From assembly GCA_032622095.1 (NCBI GenBank), contig CP136069.1:36306194-36370193 (forward strand): DNA of 64,000 nt. Direction: 5' to 3'. A program made the translations under genes and the position numbers. Under the pieces are notes generated by a model. It did no database searches. It was not told where the DNA came from and worked only from the letters and a program-made list of their open reading frames with translations. The stretch comes from Siphonodentalium dalli (taxonomy: Eukaryota; Mollusca; Scaphopoda; Gadilida; Siphonodentaliidae). Within the stretch, counting starts at the first letter, position 1, and the number at the start of each line of letters is the position of its first letter. This document shows, piece after piece, positions 21,629 through 33,689 of this stretch.

Positions 21629-22413
21629 TGTGCCAAGACAACCCCAGGGACATAACTTTCAACCCGAGAAGAAGACAGGCAATCTCTAAGTCAGAGGGGC
21701 GCTCGATTACCACACATATCAGCGCCGCTGTTGACCACATCTAGATCGCAAAATACACGGCACCAAAACGAATTAGCGGACGTCCATGAAATAACCATCC
21801 CCGACACATACATAGGGAAATGATTTGGGGAGTAATCGATCTTGAGGATTAGCGAGACCAGATGTCTCGCCTAGAAAAGCTACCGAAACCTAACGCAGCG
21901 TGATGGATAAGGAGAAGAGTCTATAGGACGCATAGGAAGATGACGATCGCCCGATTACCCTAGGTACGCATGGAACCGATTCGCCGTGAAGATGCACCGG
22001 GCCGTCATTAACGCCCTCTGTGTATTTAGTAAGAAGAAAGCCGACACCGATAACCAGTTCTAACAAACCACCACAGCGATCACCAGGAAGCCTCGGACGC
22101 GTAGAAGAGCAGTGTGGAGCAATGGACGAAAATACAAGGTAAACATTATGCTCTTGTATTTCTAACAACGTCCCACTGATGCGCCGACGGAAGAAGAAGA
22201 GCAGACGACAGGAAGACAAACTCAACCGGAACTCGACCGAGTTGAAGACGAGCAGACACACCCAACCTATGAAGACGGAAGAATACCCTAAACCAAGCAG
22301 ACGACAGGACGAGAAACCCAGATGCCGATGATTGAACATTATTGACTTTGTTGTAAATAAATAATCAAACCGTTCTGATAGCCTTAAGAGTTATATGTAC
22401 ACGTATTGGCACA
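21629..22413 (+). repeat. 3' LTR
   Basis: 785 bp, about 98% identical to the 5' LTR. It differs by scattered substitutions and lacks about 5 bp present near 13976-13985 in the 5' copy. It has the same TGTGCCAA/TTGGCACA ends and polyadenylation signal. Confidence 0.92.
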
Positions 22414-22417
22414 AACC
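22414..22417. repeat. Target-site duplication AACC, right copy
   Basis: Matches 13758-13761. Confidence 0.75.
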
Positions 22418-24000
22418 TCGGAGAATGCAGCAGTGTTAAGCGTTCATTACACTCACCGCATAACAGTTACTGTTACAAGTAACATAATGAACTTGTATTC
22501 ATCTGTTAATGACATTGTTGTGTCATATTGTACATGCACATATATTCGGAATCGATAGTGTGCGTGCACTCAGATACATAGTCGGACTATTCAAGTTTGT
22601 TTATGGAAACTGACTGTATTGTGCATGGTCTCGGTCCTACTTAATGAGAAGTGTGTACTGTTAGAACACTGCAATTATACACTTAGAAGGAAAGGGTTTT
22701 TATTGAGGAAGGCAAGTTATTTGAAGGGTATCGCACCATCGGTTTTACAGTGGAGAGTGTGAGCGCATAGTCAATATTTTTGAGATTCCGACAATGATGG
22801 TAATCGATGACAGTCAAGACTGGCTGCAAGCGCTCTCATAAAAACTCCAATCTCCCATATTTATTCCACTTATTTCATTGACAGCCACATCAATATCATA
22901 TTTATTTAAGGAACGAGTCTGACTGACTTTTAGTCCCCGTATATAGCATACAAGACTTTGCACTAACATACATCACAATTAAAGGATTGGCATTAATCCG
23001 ATTTCTCACAATGTGTTGCTTCTACATCAGAGTTCTACTTACATTACATTATTCGTTATCAATTTCCCATGTGTTCCATGTGTTATCTCTTTATTTTTGC
23101 TTTAATAAAATTCTAAGATTTTGCACTTCCGTTCTTGGTAATTATTTATTGATGTTTATTTCCTTATTGCGGGCAAGCTCATTGCGGTTCATGTTGTAAA
23201 CAGTAGCTTCTCTTATCGCCTTGTCTCCTACATATTTCGACTGTAATATGATATTTACAGATAAGTTTTTATTCTCATATTATGTACCTAACATGTGAAA
23301 AGACACGAAGTCTGAATCTGGATTGCATGATGTTATTTTTCATGATTGTGCGTGGTACATGTATCTCCTTCCAGTCGTTTTCGCCTGATATACATGTACT
23401 ATGCCGTCTTGTATCTCACTAATGACGCGATGTTTACATTCTAATTATATACTAATATATATGACCATTGTTTAGTAGACCGGCAATATAGAGTTGGGAA
23501 ATCCCATATACTGTGAAATGGATTATTAAGGAACAAGTATTAACAACGAAATTAATTCCCTGATTTACTAGTTAAATATTATATAGCTCTCAGTTAGAAC
23601 GTCAAAAGGTGTCCATGTTTTGAACTGGTGTCCGACGTAAATGATATGTGTCTATCCGGCATATTGTGTCAACATATTATGTTCTCTATTCGTTCGTTCT
23701 CATCTCATTCCGTGTCCACTGTGGTTTTTTGTTTAAAAGAAAAGAGTACGTGCACAAACTGTTGCACACGTGACAGCCATTATCTTCGGCTCCCGATATG
23801 GCGGTGTGCCTATACCACAGTGTCAGTTACTGTACTGGACATGACGCTATCACACTATGAGAGGAGCGTAGGTGCGAATATTGTCGAGTATCGTAATTTT
23901 CAAAGCATTGGTTACGGAATCGTTGGTGTATTCGTGATTCTCACGACACTGACAATGTAGACAGAGTTGATACACATCTGAGTAATTAATTTGATTTCAG
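22418..24000. other. Intergenic or 5' intron of the PAN gene
   Basis: No exon can be supported. A 110-codon frame at 23628-23960 lies just before the PAN exon but has no domain and is probably chance. The interval ends in a good acceptor, TTAATTTGATTTCAG (AG at 23999-24000). Confidence 0.45.
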
Positions 24001-24026
24001 TGAGACGAATCGACATCAGGGCAGCC

Positions 24027-24350
24027 ATGAGATCCGCATCGACAATGGTCATGGCGTTGTGTCTAGTTGGCATCGCTGCGCTGTTTTCAGTGGAAGTGGA
24101 CGCTTCTAAAACTCACTTCAACTCCACACTCATGGAAGTCCTCCCAGGAAAAGCAGAGAATGACATCGTCTCAGATAACAATGGAAAAGCAACCGTCCAC
24201 AACGAGAGAGCTTGCAGTCTTCTGTGCATACAGACTGAAGGATGTGGTCAGGCAACATTTTTCAGCACACATATGGCCGACGGCAACTGCTTCCTAGGTG
24301 GGAACGGCTACTTGGTTAGCGATGCCACAGGGACAGTTATTCGACCAAAG
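24027..24350 (+). CDS. Exon: signal peptide and PAN/apple-like domain
   Basis: The exon runs 24001-24350, with an acceptor AG at 23999-24000 and donor AG|GTGAGA at 24351; the coding part is exactly 108 codons and ends in phase 0. ATG 24027 has a good context (GCAGCCATGA) and begins a signal peptide, roughly MRSASTMVMALCLVGIAALF with cleavage near VDA. The mature part shows the PAN-like pattern: RACSLLCIQTEGC, then ATFF and CFLGG, where paired cysteines hold the fold. PAN/apple domains in secreted invertebrate proteins bind carbohydrate or protein. The protein must continue in further exons; a link to the lectin exons at 37.7 kb is possible but unproven, since exon phases show at least one exon would lie between. 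Confidence 0.72.
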
Positions 24351-25963
24351 GTGAGACGAATAACGCTTGTGCACATTTACATGTATGTTTTCGCGCCTAT
24401 CAAAACGCATTGTCACGAATGTACATCTTCATACACGTGAGACCAAGGCGGTGCTATATTCACCTGATACACAGAGTGCAATCATATATAGATACTTAAT
24501 TGCGAATATTATTTAAAATTTATATATACTTAATTGTGTACCGTGTACGCCCATCGCACCAACAATTACGTTATATAAATTTTAATACTGAACCTTTCAC
24601 GGGCACAACATAATGATTATATTGAATAACGGAGATATTCAGAAAACACAAAATACAAATCATTTTTAAAAAGCGATTATTTTAAAGAGCGTTTTCCCCC
24701 GAAGAAATTTAAAGTGACTACATAACGGAGATGTATTCAGAACTGCAACAGAAAATACTTAAAGAGTGTCTATTTTCTAGAAGAAGTGATTTTAAAGGAT
24801 CGGATAGCCTTAAAGGTTGTAATTTAAAAATAAAAGTTACCAAATTATGAAAATTTCCTCAAGAATATACAAATATTATAGTATAATGATAGCATGATAT
24901 CCCCAAAACACACTTTGTGCGAGCCGGGCGTTTGTTCATATACATCACATAAAGAGTGTGCGATAAGCATCAAGGTGATTTGTTTAGGAGAATGATTCAC
25001 CGTGAACCACTCAACGCCGACATATTAAGTGGCGATGAATAGCAAGTGCTATAACGGTATGTTGTGAACAGCATGGTACAATTTTAGCATTTCATTTAGT
25101 GGGATCTCCTCGGTGTTGCGTGATTTGCTTAATGAATACTCTTTACGTACTGTATTGTGACATTAAATGGGTTTTGTTTACTATCACTGCGTACTATATT
25201 GACAATATGCTATGCGATTTATGATTGGTGTAAAAAATATGTCTATATTTTAATACTCTTTATGTGTATGATGGTTTAACCGAATTCCGCTATTTTAACA
25301 ACAATGACCCTCTTAGGTCTCACTTATATATGTATTTAATATATATACCACATTAATAACACCTTATCGAAACTAAGTGGAAAGAAGTGAAAAGAAATAT
25401 GTTGGACGCCTTTGCGACACGAAGTATTATTCTACATCTCTGAATCAATACAGAAAACACAGGGAAGAGATACACCGTCATTATCTTTACACATTTGTTC
25501 TTTATGTCCTATACACGATGCCATTACCTGACGTTCATATACCCACCCCACCTCGCGAGATTAATAATCGGCTACACGAAGCGATAGTAATATCTGGATT
25601 GAGGATAGTATATCGTACGACATAATGTTATATAAACGACTCACATAAGCACCCACGCTTGATATCGAATCCGGTCCATGATGTTATATTCTGATATGTT
25701 GTAATTTACGTTTTATTACACGCTTGTACCTAGAAGTACAGTATTATTGCTTTTCCATATTTACAAATCCGTATGAAACGTACATTCCATGCGTCTCTCG
25801 TTGACGTAAAATGACGTACATGACGTTCGCCTCAACCATGAAACAGGAACTATTTAAATAAAAGAATCATCACACATGACAAACACTCCCTGTATGAGCC
25901 TAAATAAACCTTCTAATCCTTTATTTTTAATGCACCGATTCTAGGACGCGAGGCGTGTAATAA
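24351..25963. other. Probable intron, no further exon recognised
   Basis: AT-rich DNA following the PAN exon. A few AAAGAGTGT motifs occur at about 24745 and 24951. The 82-codon frame at 25377-25625 has no recognisable features. Confidence 0.45.
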
Positions 25964-26121
25964 ACACAGAACGACACGATGTGTAAATGGGTTTGTCGAT
26001 ACGGCACTCGTGCTGTCGCGGAAGGCAAGAACTCGAGGCGCAAGAGCCTCTCGTTCTACCCTTCCGCGACAGCACTCGTGTCGTATCGACACACCCATTT
26101 ACACATCGTGTCGTTCTGTGT
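25964..26121. repeat. 158-bp near-perfect palindrome with nested hairpin loop
   Basis: Outer arms of about 62 bp run from ACACAGAACGACACGATGTG to its complement at 26121. The roughly 35-bp loop is itself palindromic: AGAACTCGAGGC pairs with GCCTCTCGTTCT around GCAAGA. It is GC-richer than its surroundings. Similar ORFs on both strands here merely reflect the palindrome. Probably a fold-back element; an RNA hairpin is an alternative. Confidence 0.75.
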
Positions 26122-27829
26122 ATGTACTGTTCATTGAATACATACTGTTTAACCCAACAACAATACCCCATCGCGAAGGGCACCGGTAACTTTAAGTTTA
26201 AAGCGTTCCATACATAACAAATGTCAGAACAACTTGCATCCATACTTTTTGTAACGCAACAAAATCGAAATCAATTACTAATATTTACACTCAACCGAGT
26301 TAAACTGGCAGATTAAAAGAGCAGTTAGCTCACATTATTCTCAAAGCTCGTTGCAACTTCCGTCTACACAATATGGAAGCAAGTAAAAGGCGTGTGGGTG
26401 GGAAATTGTTTGGACATAAAAGTTTGTTGGCAGACATCCTTCATTTGTGTTTGAATTGTTGATGAATAGGCATTACTAAGTATCAATGATACCAATTTCC
26501 ATTTGTTTTCGGAAGACATATATTGATTAGCTAGATGTAGATAATTTCTAGATAGTTCCGTAAAAAAGGCAAATGAAATGCATGGGATACTTTAGCGATG
26601 AAACCAAAAACAAGTAAAACAAAACGACAAAGTACAGTTAGTGATCGACATTGTATCGTGTTAACAAGGGTATCAATATATTTAGTCGCACAATTCACAT
26701 GTTAAATATAGTTGTAATTTCCCCATCGCATATTCGTATGAGTGATTAGTAGATTGTCATTAATGTCTAATTAAATTATGTTTTGTATGTCAAATATATA
26801 TACTAAGGTTTGACCTTTGTACAGAACATGTTTTGTCTTTTTTTCGAAGCAGTATACAATTGCAAAGAACATATAGAAAAGTTCGCTGTGAGTTATGTGT
26901 GCAAATTTCCGCAATTGCGTATTTATTGCAGGTACTTGATTTATATATCCAGCATATTGTGTTGCGTTTTAAGAACAGAATGAACACATGCTATATCGCA
27001 ATGGACACAAATTATAACTCTTGCCAAGAGTATCATCTTCATCGATAAAAATATGACGTTCATGATTGCCAACAATAAAGATAATCAGCAAGTGATGTTT
27101 GACCAACCTAATTATTACGCCGTTCTCTTAAACACATACCAATTGATACATACTTGTTATGTTCCAAACAAGTGTGTACATATAATGCATGTCCCATGTC
27201 AACCTTAACGAGCAACACATTTCATTATTAACAACAACAAACATTAACAACGTTATATTAGCGACGACACACATTTTACCAAGGGCAAGGTAGTGCATGT
27301 AGACAGCTGGCGATTGCTGTGGACCAAGTAACTGTGAATATAATCTTGCATAATTTACATATCTCGAAGCCCAGGCATCCAGCAATGATGAGACGCAGTT
27401 AAATGGTTAAATCAGTATTCAACATCAAGCAATATACCCATATTATTGGCGGATTGCTAATACTTGCATCTATTTGTGCTTGTGTCCAAAACCGTATATA
27501 TCTAAAATATCCATGTTTTTGGCTTACATGAAATTAAATATTCGATTTTTTTTAATGTGAGGGGAATAACCCTCTAATATTCATTGACGGCAGTTTATTT
27601 TTACAGACATTGCACAATTGTCAGGAAGAGGCCCTTGCATACATTAAGAAATAAATAAATTATATACACATTTTGTCTAGGTTGAGCCCATACACTTGAC
27701 TAATATTTTGCCAACTGTAGTTGGTGCCTACAAATGAGTTTAATGATGTTTTATTTTTTATTTACAACCTGCTATACAGAAAGGTGAGTGATAGAACAAT
27801 TAAACACGACTTAACACATATGTATGAAT
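26122..27829. other. No gene seen
   Basis: AT-rich; no exon, RNA gene or repeat recognised. Confidence 0.4.
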
Positions 27830-28584
27830 GTATGTACACTCTTAGAAATACCAATCAGTATAGGTCCTTCAGAGTACCAATATCTCTTTTAGTGCCCAAG
27901 CAATAGGTACCGAGAAGAATTAGGTTCTATATATTGAAGTTATACCTGAGCATTTGGTACTAGCCGATCTCGGAACCAAATTTGGTGACCCACGTGATTG
28001 CATCACGTGATGAACTATACAATTTACGAAAACGTGGAGGCGTCCGGCCAATTGAGGCGATTGGGTTTTTTACAGTATATAAAAATGGACGGAAGACACA
28101 AACTAATAGCAGGCTTACATATTGTATGTTGGAATCGCAATCGGCCTCAGCGTACATGCTGTAGTGTGTGCCCAATTAGGTAAGTTGTTCTCTAGCTGAA
28201 TGTATTTAAGAATACGGAAGTGAATTTCTCGGAAATTTATCAACATATTTTTGTGTGTGTAATTGGACCTAACTTGATTCTTAATAACCTAGAATATTGT
28301 TAGCACTGTGTGGATTATGTTTGTATATGAACGGGACAAGATGTTATAACCTCCGAAAATTAACGGGCGCTTATCATTGATATTTCGTCTGCAAGAGAGC
28401 AGCAATTTTCAGAGAACTGAGACTGACAAAAGTCAAGCAGCAGCAACATGCTGTCATTGGGTGCAGTGGGGTTGCAAACTTGACATGCACGACATTATTG
28501 TGAATTTCAAAAGACAGATACTTAAGTTTCACGAAATTAAAAACGGCCCAATTAACTCACAAGGGTCAACCACTGGGCTAAAAT

Positions 28585-29830
28585 AGACCGATCGGTCTTC
28601 CTGACACATCGCTCAGTGTTGTAAGAGAGGGAACTCTAAATTTCTTGACTATTGAAATTCTGTTTGTTTGAATATTTACATATGTTTATTTTGAATATTC
28701 TAAGTTTGCGAGTTATCGTAAAGATGTTTGAGATTTATTGGAAATGTTTGCGAGTTATCGCAAGGATATTTGTGATTTATTGCAAAGTTGTTTTGGGATT
28801 TATCACAAAAGGTTTGCTCCCCTTATCCCATATGCATGCTGGCTGTGAAAGACCGATCGGTATATTTTAGCCCATCCCTGCAAGTATAGATTGATAGGTT
28901 GTTCACTCAGACCTGTTTTATGATGTCTGATTTATATTGTTTACACAGAAGCTCATTAGCGCCAAAAAACCTTTTCAACAAATATGAAACATCTTTGCAA
29001 TAAATCGCAAAATATAATCACCCAGTACGTAGTCTGAGAGTAATCGCAAAGGTGTTTGTGATTTTTCGCAAAGTTGTTTTGTGATTTATCACAGTTTGCT
29101 CCCTTCATCACACATGCATGCTGGTTGTGGATGACCTATCGGTTTATATTAGCCCGACCGGGCAATTATAGATTGATATGTAGGTTGTCACTCAGACCTG
29201 TTTAAGATGTCTGATTTATAATATTTACTTTAATTAGACACAAATTAATCAGAGAGGGAAATCCTGACCCAGACCTGTTTAAGATTTCTGATGTTTAATG
29301 TTTACAGAAGCCCATTAGCGCTAAAAGACCTTTTCGACAAATCTCAAACATCTTTGCGATAAATCGCCAAATATAATCACCTAGTTCGTAGTCTGAGAGT
29401 TATCGTAAAGATGTTTGAGATTTCTCGTAAAGGTTTGCCAGTTATCGCAAAGGTGTTTATGATTTTTCGAAAAGTTGTCGTGTGATTTATCGTAAAGGTT
29501 TGCTCCCCTTATCCCATAAGCTTGCTGGCTGTGAAAGACCGATCGATCTATTTTAGCCCAACCGTGCTATTATAGATCGATTGGTGGTTCACTCAGACCT
29601 GTTGAAAATGTATGATTTATATCTATATTTATACGGTTCAAGCGCATTATTGCCAATACATGAAAATATATCTTTGTGATAAATCACAAACCATTGCGAT
29701 TAATCACAAACCTTTGATTTATCGCAAGGTAGTTCTATATTTATCGGGCTATTATAGATCGATTGGTGTTTCACCCAGCCCTGTTTAAGATGTTTGATTT
29801 ATAATGTTTACTTTAATATTATTGCACACA
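28585..29830. repeat. Diverged tandem array, units about 280-410 bp
   Basis: Landmarks GACCGATCGG near 28587, 28850, 29129 (GACCTATCGG) and 29538 (GACCGATCGA) are each followed by TTTTAGCCC, TATAGATTGAT and CTCAGACCTGTT blocks. Between them lie many variants of TTTGCGATAAATCGCAAA in both orientations. A lone extra copy is at about 61383-61440. Confidence 0.6.
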
Positions 29831-30194
29831 AATTAAGAAATTTGGCCGAATATGTTAGACATTCAGACAAATTTTATTCCACATGCAGGGAACAGTTAAG
29901 GGAAATCCTGAAATCGAGATATTAAACCTTCAATTAAGTACAAAAACACGATCAAGGTTATATACTAATAAAAGTAATACATGTATAATTCGGATTATTT
30001 CATTTTGCACTATGCAAGGGAGTCGATGTAACTGATAACATGATCTCGAAGACCATCGATCGTGATTTTGTACTTAATTCGATGTTTAAACGCCGTAGCA
30101 TCACTTGGAATCTAACATGCCACATTGTTAAATTTGCCGTCGGCCATTTTTCGCAATTTCGAGTGCTTAGTATCTGGGCAGGTTCTCCACATAG

Positions 30195-30600
30195 TACCTA
30201 CATGTTTGGTTCTCTGAAGTACCAAATTGCTAGGTACTATGCATAGTACCTATATACTTCAGAGTACCTGTCTTGATATTTGGTACTTCAGATAATATAA
30301 TGGGCGTGTCAAGAAAGCGTGTATTTCTTGGCACTTCATATCGTGTCCGTCATGGCATCGGTGACATAAAGACGGGTGGGTATTATATGCATAATGCCCG
30401 GTAGGTACTCCAGAAAACATAAATATAGATACTCCAGAACCTAAATATACAGGTACTCCAGAGAACCTAAATATATATAGGTACTCCAGAGAACCTAATT
30501 ATTTAGTAGGTACTCTAGAGTACCAACAATTAGGTACTCCACCTGGGACAAAGCTTAGTACCTACGTACGTAGTCCAGAGTACCTATTGTTTAAAGAGTG
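30195..30600. repeat. GGTACTCCAGAGAACCTAA repeat cluster
   Basis: At least six copies of a GGTACT-CCAGAG-ACCTAA motif, some inverted (TTCTCTGAAGTACC at 30210). The same motif occurs near 27865-27950. Probably the subterminal repeats of the element at 27830-30604. Confidence 0.55.
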
Positions 30601-30604
30601 TATG

Positions 30605-30834
30605 CACTACTAGCAGGGTTACAGGCACTGCCAAAGTTGAGGTGATGTGAAACCCTCCATTGGGGAAATTTAATGGAAATCGAGAATACTCTGGCTCAAA
30701 GTGGTCATTCTCATATATTTGGACCCAAAATGGGCATCCCAAAATATCATGCTTATACAGCGATTATAATCAGTGGCTCCCCGTGTCGGAATGATTGCCT
30801 TTTGTTTATCGCGATTAATTCCACCCGAGTAAAG
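30605..30834. other. Short open frame of unknown meaning
   Basis: A 92-codon frame starts at 30673 (MEIENTLAQSGHSHIFG) and runs into the next tandem duplication, ending at 30951. No domain was recognised; low confidence as a gene. Confidence 0.2.
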
Positions 30835-31148
30835 AAGGAATTATTTACAACTGCGCAACGTTATTTTTTTTTTAATGGTACAATCGACGCGGGTAGAATT
30901 ATCGGCAATGTTATATCATTGCTACGCTCCTCCAGATTTGATAATGCCTGAGCACACATCACCAAGTTGATTCACCAAAGCGACCCAAATTAAGGAATTA
31001 TTTACAACTGCGCAACGTTATTTTTTTTTTAATGGTACAATCGACGCGGGTAGAATTATCGGCAATGTTATATCATTGCTACGCTCCTCCAGATTTGATA
31101 ATGCCTGAGCACACATCACCAAGTTGATTCACCAAAGCGACCCAAATT
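30835..31148. repeat. Exact tandem duplication, 157 bp x 2
   Basis: 30835-30991 and 30992-31148 look identical, including a run of ten T. A duplication this clean must be recent or an assembly artefact. Confidence 0.85.
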
Positions 31149-31493
31149 TTCCGTGTAAAAAGTAACCACACATTATATTTAATAACTATAACATGGTTTG
31201 GAGTTCGCTGCGTGAAGATACTGCCAAGTGGGGTGGGTATATTTCACGACGTAAAGAAACTATATACGCCCACTCCACTGGGCACTATATACCCGAGCAA
31301 TCAACGTCCAGACGTGCTCTATTTGTACATTTTACCGATAAACAGTTTAAGATAAATAAAATCGTAACAAGAATGTGTTGAAATCTAGTTCAATAAACCG
31401 AAACGCGCAGTATTTAGGTTTTTTTTTTAATGCACGAAAACCGGAAACTATACCACAAGGTGAATTCAACCGAATGTTGGCACTTCGCAAGTT
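31149..31493. other. No gene seen
   Basis: Short chance frames only. Confidence 0.4.
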
Positions 31494-32491
31494 GACCACC
31501 CCCGTGTACGTGGTATCGCCAAGACCAAGGGTATCGCCAAAACCGAGAATATGGGAAAGTCATTTTCACGTATATGATATGGGGATATGTTTGTTTCTCA
31601 CCGTAATACAGACATCGAGCATCGTATGTGTATGTCCACACGAAGCATGAGTATTTATCCACCAGTTGTCAATCAGTTTTCCCAGATCAGATCATTAATT
31701 ATTTTTTGGCGAATTTTTTCAATGGTGTTTTTGCTTTTGCTCACTCAAATTTTCGAGAACAACCATTCACTAGTATAGTTCCTGGACTTCCACGCTTCCA
31801 AAACAAATGCCGGTATATAGTTGAATCTGTCAATGAAGCATAGGATTTGACAGAATTTAATAAATCCTTGTCGTTCTCAATATCCGCGCGATATGAAGGG
31901 ACCACTGTCGGTCCAGAAAGATGCAAACGGCACAGATGAAGATGCACCAAACGCCAAGTTTCTGTGCAGTAAATATGCGTATTACTTAAGGAGTTCTGAT
32001 GAGTTTTCAAGTGTTTTTATGTGTATCTGAGACTGATCAATTGGACTGCGAATGTCAACTGAAATATGAATCCATAACATATTCGAAATAATGTGTGCAT
32101 ATTATATTATGAATGTATTTCAATTGAAATTAATTGAACATCCATCTCAGCATTCAGATTTGCGATCTCAATAACGTGAATGAATGATAACGCGATGCCT
32201 TTATCACACGCACGTGAATGCTGCCGTTCGCATGTATGCAGCTAATCGGATATTCGTTTACTATTAACATGCTTGGAGTTTGTATATAGACCACACATGC
32301 CAGACGACACGCTTCGGCGTATCAACGATTTGTTATAATCATATTTATTTTAGAGACTTTATGACTCGTTCCCTCTCGAGTAGACCGTTACGCGACAATG
32401 AAACCGAATCATCTTATCGAATATATATATATTATATAATATTGCTCCAAATTATGCACATCTGGCTTTTTTAAGAGTCATCAGATAAAAT
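31494..32491 (-). repeat. 1-kb inverted repeat, left arm
   Basis: Reverse-complement match to 33690-34686, equal in length within a base or two and roughly 93-96% identical by eye. On the minus strand it encodes an 89-codon frame, 32010-31741, whose last 65 residues (starting HLHLCRLHLSGPTVVPSYRA) are kept open in the other arm. The outer edge is near GTGTACGTGGTATCGCC. Confidence 0.88.
31741..32010 (-). CDS. Unknown ORF in left inverted arm
   Basis: 89 codons. The shared part contains GPTVVPSYRADIENDKDLL, SYASLTDSTIYRHLFWKRG and SPGTILVNGCSRKFE just before the stop. The right arm has the same C-terminal frame with only a few residue changes (RLHL to RSHL, LNSV to LSSV, RHLF to RYLF). Both frames end at the same codon. 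I recognise no family. It could be a degraded transposon protein or an exon carried in a duplicated segment. Confidence 0.3.
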   Translation of the reverse strand: MKTHQNSLSNTHIYCTETWRLVHLHLCRLHLSGPTVVPSYRADIENDKDLLNSVKSYASLTDSTIYRHLFWKRGSPGTILVNGCSRKFE

Positions 32492-33689
32492 TGAAACGAT
32501 TCTATGTTAACACACTAAACATCCGAACATATATGAACAAACACACAACAAAGTTACTGCTATTTATAATAAACACTTCACTGTGGAACATGTGTATACT
32601 GCCATGATTGTTACATGTTTATAGTTTATAACTTTTCTAATTTAGCCCATAGGACCACATATTTTGTGGGCATAATATTTACACAAGACTTCATTATGTT
32701 ATCGTATAGGTTGCATATACTGTAATTGATATGTATTTTTAACCGAAATGAATCTTATCTTATCAGGGTCTCCGTCCTGAGTTTGGTTTATGGTTCTAAC
32801 CAAAATTGTTATGGATGTTCAGCGTCACGATGACTTTCAATTCGTATTGTTCGCAGATTTAGTTTTCGGCTTGTTAAGTTCTATAATTATTCTTTTTCAC
32901 TTATTTTGAAAAAAAGTAATATAGCTAAGATTTGCACACAACAATCTAAATGAAATTATGCATAAATCTCCATCATCTTGGGAACTATTACATGAGGTCA
33001 TCGTACGGGATATACATGTGTCATTGTTTTGGTAGATTCAATATTTTAACGTTATCATTCTTAGTTTAACGAGGTCAGAAATGACTCTTGTTTCGATTAA
33101 TTGTCTGCAGTTATAACCGAAAAGTTTGAAAACAAATTATACAACCCACAGCCGGTTAATGGTAAATTTGTCTTATAACTGCATAGGCTTAATATGAATA
33201 TTTATTTCTTATAATGCCACGCGTTATTTCACAAGAGAACCGCCAAAGTAGACAGTACAATTAAAACGACCGCAAAGTTTGATATTATTTCCGACAACCA
33301 AGTCATATACAGCAGTTGTGACACGTTGTCACTCAAAACAATCACATTATCGTTCAATCAAATAACGTCATAAGTTCGTCGAGGTTGATTGGCCAGTGAA
33401 CCTGTATATATGCACGCACTGTTCAATTGATCAACATTTGCAACACGTTGTCTTGTTTATTTCGACTGTATCACGAGTTGTTGGTTTCAATTTCAATAAT
33501 ATGCACGTGTTGAAATATCTTGGTACTTATGGTACTTGGTATTGTCAGGGCAGTACTACCCGAAGCAATGATGATGCAACAAGTGGATTCCCTTTTATAT
33601 CTTAGGAAGTATCTAAGAGTTATCATGTACATTTTAGGCACACTTTTTATAGGCGTGGTCATATTGCGCTGGACGTTGCTGTAATTTCT
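32492..33689. other. 1.2-kb spacer between inverted arms
   Basis: No ORF, repeat or RNA gene recognised. A transposase would be expected here if the arms were autonomous TIRs; none is visible. Confidence 0.5.

Larger units (their letters stand above)
13762..22413 (+). mobile_element. Ty3/gypsy LTR retrotransposon, near-complete
   Basis: The 8.65-kb element is bounded by LTRs with TGTGCCAA...TTGGCACA ends and AACC target duplications. Gene order is gag, protease, reverse transcriptase, RNase H, integrase, then small extra ORFs. Placing integrase after RNase H identifies it as Ty3/gypsy (Metaviridae), not copia. The LTRs differ at roughly 15 sites plus one short indel over 785 bp (about 98% identity by eye), so insertion is fairly recent. 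Damage seen: an in-frame stop inside gag and two frameshifts in pol. Proteins could therefore be supplied only in part by this copy. Confidence 0.95.
27830..30604. mobile_element. Possible non-autonomous DNA element (TA-flanked ends)
   Basis: The left edge TACACTCTTAGAAA (about 27835) is roughly the inverse of the right edge TTTAAAGAGTGTA (about 30592-30604), consistent with TIRs inside a TA duplication. Both ends are followed by TAGGTACTCCAGAG-like motifs, in opposite orientation. The interior holds the arrays listed separately and no transposase. Composite origin is possible. Confidence 0.35.

Noticed and set aside
21403-21744. 113-codon frame overlapping the accessory ORF and running into the 3' LTR
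   Set aside because: Out of frame with the better-initiated 21120 ORF and crosses the polypurine tract; most likely chance in a GC-rich stretch.
23628-23960. 110-codon ORF just before the PAN exon
   Set aside because: No domain, low-complexity hydrophobic and Cys content, and a good splice acceptor separates it from the exon.
25941-26243. Similar ORFs on both strands across the palindrome
   Set aside because: Explained by the 158-bp inverted repeat; no domain.
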